DNA of 64,000 nucleotides, from assembly GCA_005784505.1 (NCBI GenBank), contig VCAZ01000099.1, forward strand, positions 1,384,501-1,448,500, given 5' to 3'. Under the pieces are notes generated by a model. The model worked only from the letters and a program-made list of their open reading frames with translations. It did no database searches and had not been told where the DNA came from. Source of the DNA: Bagarius yarrelli. Its lineage: Eukaryota; Chordata; Actinopteri; Siluriformes; Sisoridae. The position numbers and the translations under genes are program-made. This document shows, piece by piece, positions 59,495-64,000 of the stretch (position 1 is its first letter; the number at the start of each line of letters is the position of its first letter).

Positions 59495-59842
59495 AAACCA
59501 GCTTCTTTTACATCAAACAAATGAACGAGAAAAAGAACTCGTTCTGCAATATTTACAGTGAAGTTTAGAGTGAAAGTTGTGGTGCTTCCATGATGCTCTG
59601 CATTGTAAATGTGACTTTAAACTGGCATAACATGATTGGGAACTATATTGGCTGGTGTATTTATATATTTGGAAAAAAATTATAATTTAAAATAAAAATT
59701 AAATTTTTAACTTGTTTCTATTGTTAGAATTTTGGTAATGGTATGTGTATTTGTGTTTGACTATTGTGTGTGGGTTGGAGAGTAGGGGGAGGGGGTGTTG
59801 GCACCATTAAACTGTTTTGCACTCATTGGTTCATGCATGTAA

Positions 59843-59915
59843 GCCCCAGTGGCCTAATGGATAAGGCACTGGCCTCCTAAGCCAGGGATTGTGGGTTCGA
59901 GTCCCATCTGGGGTG
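59843..59915 (+). tRNA. tRNA-Arg (CCT), second copy
   Basis: Identical over 73 nt to 58645-58717. A TTTT run lies about 25 bases downstream. Confidence 0.97.
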
Positions 59916-59938
59916 GGTGTTGGGCTGGCACAACCAGT

Positions 59939-59972
59939 GGTTTTCAGGCTTGAAACCATCCTCAGCCAAAAC
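59939..59972 (+). pseudogene. 3' fragment of initiator tRNA-Met
   Basis: 'ttgaaaccatcctcagccaa' matches the T arm and 3' acceptor of the initiator tRNA ('tcgaaaccatcctctgcta') with small changes. It lies 24 bases after the second tRNA-Arg. Confidence 0.6.
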
Positions 59973-62029
59973 CCATAGCTTTTAGATTGGGGAAAAAAAC
60001 CCCACTGCTGCTTATTTAAAGTGAAGATTGGAGTGAACATTGCAGTACCTCCATGTCAAGATGAATATTTATGCACCCGCAACACACAGATCCCATTAAA
60101 CACGACACAATTCTCAACAAGGGTGAGAAAAAAATGACCCAATATGTTTCATAAAAAGTATAACACAATGTTCCCTTTAAGCTGCAAAAAAACAGGAGTG
60201 CTACAAACATTTGCTGAAATAGTAACTTGCATAACACCACCCACAATATTTTGGAAGTACCAGAGTGCCTTAATGATCATAGTATTTATATATACTGTAG
60301 ATTTCACACAGCCACATCTCTCTGAATTGCTCACATTTAATAAAAACTTAAAAATAATGTTCTAAAAATACCCAATTTTACTATTGCTCTTAGCATTTAT
60401 TAATGCTCAGTGGTTTATTAGACATTTTGCAAGACTGTCAAAAAAGTTCCCAATATTCTAATATTTATGGTAATAAATTGTTTAAATATATTTGTATATT
60501 GTTTGGATGTTACAATTAATTCACATTTATTCATTTAAATATTGAAATTAAACCTTCTTTGCACTGTTTTTACACAAGTTGGCTTAATTTTCATGATTTC
60601 ACATAGAATCCCACAACCCTTGGGTTTGTCTGTTTGTGTTGCTGTTTTGGTGGGGTTGTGCGGTTGAGAGGTAGGGGCCTTGCTCAGGGGCCCAGCCGTT
60701 TGGTGAAGCTTGAGAGGGAATCTATGACCTCAGGTCAATACCCGAACAATGGAGGTTTCCCCACTATCACTTATTACATTTATCCATCCAAAGGCAACAT
60801 ATGCAGATTCCGGTTCCATCTAGTTAATGTAATTAGACGCCAGGGAATCAAGCCTTTTTTTTAATGTTTTATACTCTTTTAGGTATTTATTACTTAAATA
60901 TTATTTAGTATTTAGTATTTATTTATGTATTATATATTAGTTAGATTTTCCTTGCAATTACTAGTAATAAGATTTTAACATCACCGAGCTCCACACTAAC
61001 TAAAGAGCTGATTTAGACCAGAAAATGGATAATAATTGTTATTAAAACCACAATGACACTGTTTTATAAATTGAATTATGTTGCTTTAAAATTAAATTAT
61101 ATAATTGTACACCGACTAAAATCTGCTGCAAATAGCTAAATCGCTCTTATCGGATACGTTTTTAACTTTCTTTTCATTTAAAAATGACAGAATACAAAAA
61201 ACTAACATCATATTTTACTGGTTCGGCTTTGTTTACACTTCAAAATTTTCTTATAAGATTTATCATCTTGCACTACAGCGCCACACTGGTTAAACTGCGC
61301 TATTGCAGACTCATACTTAAAGGCAGACAAGATCAAACAACAACAACAACAAAAATATTTCTCATTGTCGATAAGGTCAGTTAATCGTTTCAGCCCTAAT
61401 TTCCAACAAGACTGTACATGGAAGTTGTATGTTTATATGTGATGTCATTCGGATGGTATTCTTGATTACTTCCCAGAAAGAGGCCCATCTGCACCTCCAC
61501 ATTTTGCAGCAGATCATCACAACAGATGACAGCATAAATAGGCCATATCCAACAGGCTGTTGAGTGAAGCGTGGGATTAGTCTAGAAGGAAAAAAAAAAG
61601 ACTGCTAAACATGTCACCATCAGACTTCAGCCTGCCAACCTACACAGAACAGGTCTGGCAAAATCATCAGCATTGTCTGAAAACAGAAGATAATCATACA
61701 AGACACAAGCTTTTTTTTTTTTTAAATTTTATTTCTCTAAAATTCCTACAAACATAGAAATTTGGTTTTAAAAAAAGTGAACTCAGATTAAAGCTGCTAA
61801 AGTTTAACGAAGCAAGTATCAAACCGTTTAGAAAATGATCTATCACATTCAACATCTTTACAAAAAATACAATATAAATTACTGACCAAATGAAAGACCT
61901 TAAAAAAAAAAAAAACAGCAGTTTTTAGCCACACAATAAATAGTATGATACATGGCCTATAGCTGCAAATACCAGGCGGTGCAGTAACTATTGAGCACAC
62001 CATAGAACCATACACAGTATATTCACATA
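59973..62029. other. intergenic DNA, no recognised gene
   Basis: Contains a short SINE fragment near 60,665-60,720 ('aggggccttgctcaggggcc'). A hAT-like right terminus near 61,370-61,400 ('agttaatcgtttcagcccta') has no matching left end. Confidence 0.5.
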
Positions 62030-62640
62030 CACTATATGGACAAAAGTTTAAGGACACCTGACCATCAAACCCATGTGTGTTTTTTCAAATTTAGTCTTAC
62101 TTTTACTCCTATAATAACTTCTATAATAAACCTCTACATTTTTCGCACCAGATTTTGATAGTGCGACTACGGGGATTTGTTCAATCGACCTCAATTATAT
62201 AAGTGAGATCAGTCACTAGTGTTGGTTAAGGAAGGTATTGGGTTGCAGACGGTTTTCTAGTTCACGTTCTAGTTAATGGTTTTGCTGTCAGGGTTCTCAC
62301 CCGCTGCACACCATGTCTTCATAATTTAAAATGTAACGTAATGTAAATGTCTTTGTCACACAGACTCTACAGCATGTTTTTTCACATATCCCGTCTTAGA
62401 AAGTTGGGGTCAGAGCGCAGGGTCAGCTATGATACAGCGCCCCTGGAGCAGGAAAGGTTAAGGGTGTTGTTTTAGGAGCCAACAGCTGCAGGCTGGTCGA
62501 CGGTGGGGCTCGAACCCTCCTGTTAATTCCATCAAAAGTAAAATCTTAATTCTACAAAGGATTCGTTACCAAGACATGAAAAAAACCACAGTTATATAGG
62601 TATATTGAAAAGGTGTCCACAAACCTTTGTCTATATAGTG
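62030..62640. mobile_element. non-autonomous Tc1/mariner-type element, 611 bp
   Basis: Ends 'cactatatggacaaaag' and 'ctttgtctatatagtg' are inverted, each bordered by TA (62028-62029, 62641-62642). There is no transposase frame. The interior holds a copy of the dispersed repeat seen at 28,030 (about 62,335-62,520), either nested or part of the element. Confidence 0.8.
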
Positions 62641-62642
62641 TA

Positions 62643-64000
62643 ATACACATGGATCTAGTCATTAGTCCTCGCTTTGAGGGATCTCAGCCTTTTACACAAA
62701 AAAAACCCCCAAAAAATTTAAAGGCGGCTCCATGTGCATTTAATAAATAAATATCTAATGCACACCCGGCTTTAACACAGTTGGTCTTCACATAGTGCTT
62801 GACAAGCTTTTGCTATCATTTGTAAACACACAAAGAGCACCTGATGGGCGCTAATCTATTTTGTTGAGTTAATTAATTGAATCATTGAGTCATTTTCTCA
62901 GGACAAACTGGGAATTATTCCATGTTACGTTTTTTTTCATTTTTCAGTAGACCTTTTTTTGCATTATTGCCACTGCTGAGTGTTTAGCTATTGCCGAACA
63001 CAGCTACATATTCAGAGACAGAAGATTTTAACATTTAAAGGCATTTTTTTCTTTAAAATCTCAGCAAATCTTTACAAAACATCCAGAAGGCAAAATACTG
63101 CAAATCAAAATGACAGTAAGCAAAAAACTGTTTGTACGAACTAGAAATGTGACAATAATCTTGTTTTAGGAAATATACCCATAACAGAGGCCAACCTTGG
63201 TAATACAGTGCATAACACACATTACAATATGCAGTCAGTATGAAATAGTACGGCGCTGCTGAAACCCGATGTTCATGTCTTTACATTCTTACATATTTAC
63301 AGTGCTACAGGTAGCGAAAAGTCATTCGGATATCAGCGAGAGAAACTGGAGAAGCACCAAAGGCCTGGAACCACTGAGCATACACACACTGTGAAATACC
63401 AGCATTACAATTACAACATGTGCAAATAATATGGTAAATCAAAAAAAGTATTTGGTCACATGACTATTACATTAAAATGTAGTGGTGAAGTGGTGGCCCA
63501 AGATGGTGGGTTTGATTCCCAGCTGCACCAAGCACAACTCTTGGGCTCCTAAGAAAGGCCCTTAACCCCTAATTGCTCAGTTGTATATAAGAGAAAAATG
63601 TAAGTCGCTCTCCATGAGGGCGTCTGCTAAATGTAAAATGTGTTTAAAAAAAAAAACCCCTAATCCAGATTTAGTCCCACTTTGACTTCTATTATTATTA
63701 TAACCTCCACACAGCTGGAAAAATCCCAAAAGAATGTTTTGTGAACATTCTATTCCAGATGTGTGGAGTCAAAGTTATATAACAGAAGTCAAAGGAATAG
63801 AATATCCAAAAAAACCCATACATTTGGGTCTGATGGTCTGGTTTGCTATCGAATTAGTGAAATCAAGGACACACATCCTTATATAACAAAAATTAAATAA
63901 ATCAAATTTCTTAATATTGTTTTTTTGCCCAGCGAGAGATTTCTGCACATAATCCTGCTACAGACGACGTCGGTACTAATTATAATCTCTGTATAAATTA
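62643..64000. other. AT-rich DNA with one SINE
   Basis: No exon recognised apart from the SINE at 63,478. Could be intron or flank of a gene beyond the window. Confidence 0.5.
63478..63640 (+). mobile_element. tRNA-derived SINE
   Basis: 'gtagtggtgaagtggtggcc', 'gggtttgattcccagctgc', 'aggcccttaacccctaattg' and tail 'aagtcgctctccatgagggc', 'gtctgctaaatg', followed by an A run. Confidence 0.85.

Overview
The window is vertebrate nuclear DNA, almost certainly from a teleost fish. It is AT-rich with intron-split genes that have GT-AG splice sites (and one AT-AC intron). It also carries Tc1/mariner and hAT-like elements, many copies of a tRNA-derived SINE, and long (AT)n, (GT)n and (GATA)n tracts. 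No bacterial, phage or CRISPR features are present.

Layout. (1) 1-8.7 kb: mostly unassigned sequence with repeats, one convincing first exon of a secreted protein on the minus strand (4166-4277, with a TATA box) and two weaker candidate exons. (2) 8.7-15.4 kb, minus: dcp2, the mRNA decapping enzyme, complete in 11 coding exons. Its second intron is a textbook U12-type AT-AC intron. (3) 18.0-25.7 kb, plus: reep5, an ER membrane-shaping protein, complete in 5 exons. dcp2 and reep5 are head to head, as in other vertebrates. (4) 27.2-34.2 kb: a convergent pair derived from a PIF/Harbinger transposon. The plus-strand gene is a transposase-like HARBI1 relative whose four catalytic acidic residues are all replaced although its frame is intact. 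The minus-strand gene is an intact three-exon Myb/SANT-type protein. Such two-gene sets encode the transposase and its DNA-binding partner in Harbinger elements, so this looks like a co-domesticated pair and is the most interesting locus here. (5) 35.8-51.0 kb, minus: chd1, a chromodomain helicase remodeler. Exons 8-36 read as one open frame of 1,453 residues, while exons 4-7 contain small frame breaks. (6) 53.0-53.5 kb, plus: an inverted, intron-containing partial copy of two chd1 helicase exons (a pseudogene), next to a decayed Tc1 transposon (53,850-55,433). (7) 57.8-60.0 kb: a tRNA cluster with two initiator Met (CAT) and two Arg (CCT) genes plus tRNA relics, arranged as a decayed tandem array. 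(8) 60-64 kb: repeats and no recognised gene.

Functionally, dcp2 (mRNA decay), reep5 (ER shape) and chd1 (chromatin) are unrelated housekeeping genes. The Harbinger pair is the only set whose products are predicted to act together. Exon borders were placed by eye from splice sites and protein similarity recalled from known vertebrate families; no database search was run.
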